Positions 62,841 through 64,000 of a stretch of DNA of 64,000 nt are shown piece by piece; the stretch's first letter is position 1, and each line of letters opens with the position of its first letter. The stretch covers positions 58,279-122,278 of the forward strand of contig JADFUC010001101.1 of NCBI GenBank assembly GCA_019722365.1, read 5' to 3'. This stretch comes from Lithospermum erythrorhizon. Lineage: Eukaryota; Streptophyta; Magnoliopsida; Boraginales; Boraginaceae. The translations under genes were made by a program, and so were the position numbers. The notes under the pieces were generated by a model that was not told the DNA's origin, did no database searches, and saw only the letters and a list, made by a program, of their open reading frames with translations.

Positions 62841-63521
62841 GAAAAGTTAAAATCCTAGGTTAGTACTTTTGTTTTCTAGAGGCGACAGATTATTGATTAT
62901 ACCTCTTGAGCCTAGGAGCATGGGATAGCCAAAGGCCCCAGCAGTCGGATCTTTGATAGTTAGGGCGACAAAGCGTTATATGACTAACATGGTGTTTTGA
63001 TTAGTGATCAAGATTAGTCACGTTAACTCTGAGGACTAGATGTCCCGATAGAGTGGTACGATGCAGTGGCCCCGGGAGGCTGGCATGGCCAGAAGCAATT
63101 CATAAGAAGATATGTATATGCGTCCTATGACATTTGTTTAGAATTTTAGGTTCGACAATTCTTGGACCTACGATATATAACTATACGTGTTATATAAGCT
63201 GCATTGCTTTGACTATGACGAAGCGTCACAAACTTTAAGAGGATTATAACGGCATATGTTGGGTCACACGGTGAGTATAACGATAGATGTTGAAATATTG
63301 GGGAGGATTTATCCGTCCTTGATATACAAGGAAGATCTCGGGCCTCTCCACCTTGATTGAATGCTTGATTGTTTTATGGGGCCGCCATAAATGCTTATTC
63401 GATTCATACTCAAGTAAAGAAAGTTGTGGGTGTTTCGCAGCCTTACGCTTATTTATGGTGCTTCTGACTAGAATCAGCCTTGATAAAGAATTGTAAAGTA
63501 ATCGTCCAGGGCAAGTGGGAG

Positions 63522-64000
63522 TATTTGGAAATCAATGAGAATTGATTCCCTTTTGTGTGCCGTTGCGCGACGGTGTGTATCGATTCATTTACCGGGTTGG
63601 TTAAATGTGATTACTAGAACTTAGTGTTCACAAGTAATAGTATATTATTGTGGAGTTCTCATGATAATTTAAGGGGTTATGGCGATTGCTAGATCTTACT
63701 CATTGTCGTTATAATAATAGTAATTGAGTCGATTATTATTATTACAACTTATAATATCCCAAGCCTAGAAGATTAGCGCATACAATGATATTCGAATATT
63801 TCATGAATGAAATTAAGCGAGACTTGTATATTGAGAAATGTATTTCTCAATATTTATATATTTGTCAAATATATGTTGATGAGCATCGGTGGTTAAACAA
63901 GTTTAATCAGTCATGATGAATCGATGAATAACTTGATAAGTTATTAGATAATGACTAAGATTAGTAATAATTGACTTGTTAGTTAATTAGCAATGTAATA
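63522..64000 (+). repeat. Copia 3' LTR, truncated by window end
   Basis: TATTTGGAAATCAATGAGAA and the following bases match the 5' LTR from 55963, including the TTATAATAATAGTAATTG tract, the AGCCTAGAAGATTA block and TATTTCTCAATATTTATATA. It continues past the window. Confidence 0.85.

Larger units (their letters stand above)
55963..64000 (+). mobile_element. Ty1/copia LTR retrotransposon, degenerate, 3' LTR cut by window end
   Basis: 5' LTR at 55963-56992, a primer-binding-site-like stretch directly after it, a non-coding leader, gag-pol remains on the plus strand (59010-62840) in the copia order gag, protease, integrase, RT, RNase H, a purine run GGGCAAGTGGGAG just before 63522, and the start of the 3' LTR. 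Every coding region carries stops and frame shifts. It belongs to the same family as the solo LTR at 38465-39433. Confidence 0.88.

Overview
The window is nuclear DNA from a flowering plant, very probably a eudicot. It is AT-rich, its genes are split by many GT-AG introns, and it carries a plastid RNA polymerase sigma factor. Much of the rest is LTR retrotransposons, a Mutator-like transposase and MITEs. I saw no bacterial or organellar gene organisation, no CRISPR array and no convincing tRNA or rRNA gene. The species cannot be named from the sequence alone.

Four host genes can be reconstructed exon by exon. On the minus strand, 8155-10894 encodes a plastid sigma factor of the SIGC/SIG3 type. 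Also on the minus strand, 11860-17107 encodes a protein with an RNase D-like 3'-5' exonuclease domain and a KH domain (10 exons, 341 aa). On the plus strand, 28871-33948 encodes a NIPA9-type putative magnesium transporter (9 exons). On the minus strand, 42592-46028 encodes a receptor-like cytoplasmic kinase with an N-terminal universal stress protein domain and no U-box (8 exons, 687 codons). They do not form a pathway; this is an ordinary plant gene neighbourhood. Three of the four have a local defect in the sequence as given: a frame problem around NIPA9 exons 1-3, an in-frame TGA in the kinase, and an odd donor in the exonuclease gene. Several of these look like one-base homopolymer errors, so sequence error must be excluded before calling any gene broken.

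The rest is layered transposon debris. 1-545: Ty3/gypsy pol fragment. 3138-3865: two MITEs. 6100-7620 and 24850-26660: Mutator-like transposase remains. 17560-20250: unassigned repeat-like DNA with a coiled-coil ORF. 20259-23739: a gypsy-like LTR with another element inserted in it. 34794-41940: a gypsy element on the minus strand that keeps only gag/protease remains between its LTRs and has swallowed a solo copia LTR (38465-39433) with a perfect 5-bp target duplication. 47240-54340: a second minus-strand gypsy element with gag, protease, RNase H and integrase fragments but almost no reverse transcriptase. 54400-55950: an Athila-like protease/RT fragment. 55963 to the window end: a copia element of the same family as the solo LTR, with its 3' LTR cut by the window edge. 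None of the element ORFs is intact.

I found no clear undescribed system. The observations most worth checking are the gene-breaking positions, the MITEs next to the NIPA9 and SIGC 5' ends, the short GRF zinc-finger ORF beside the Mutator-like element, the polymerase-less gypsy elements, and a perfect 12-bp hairpin in the nested insertion.
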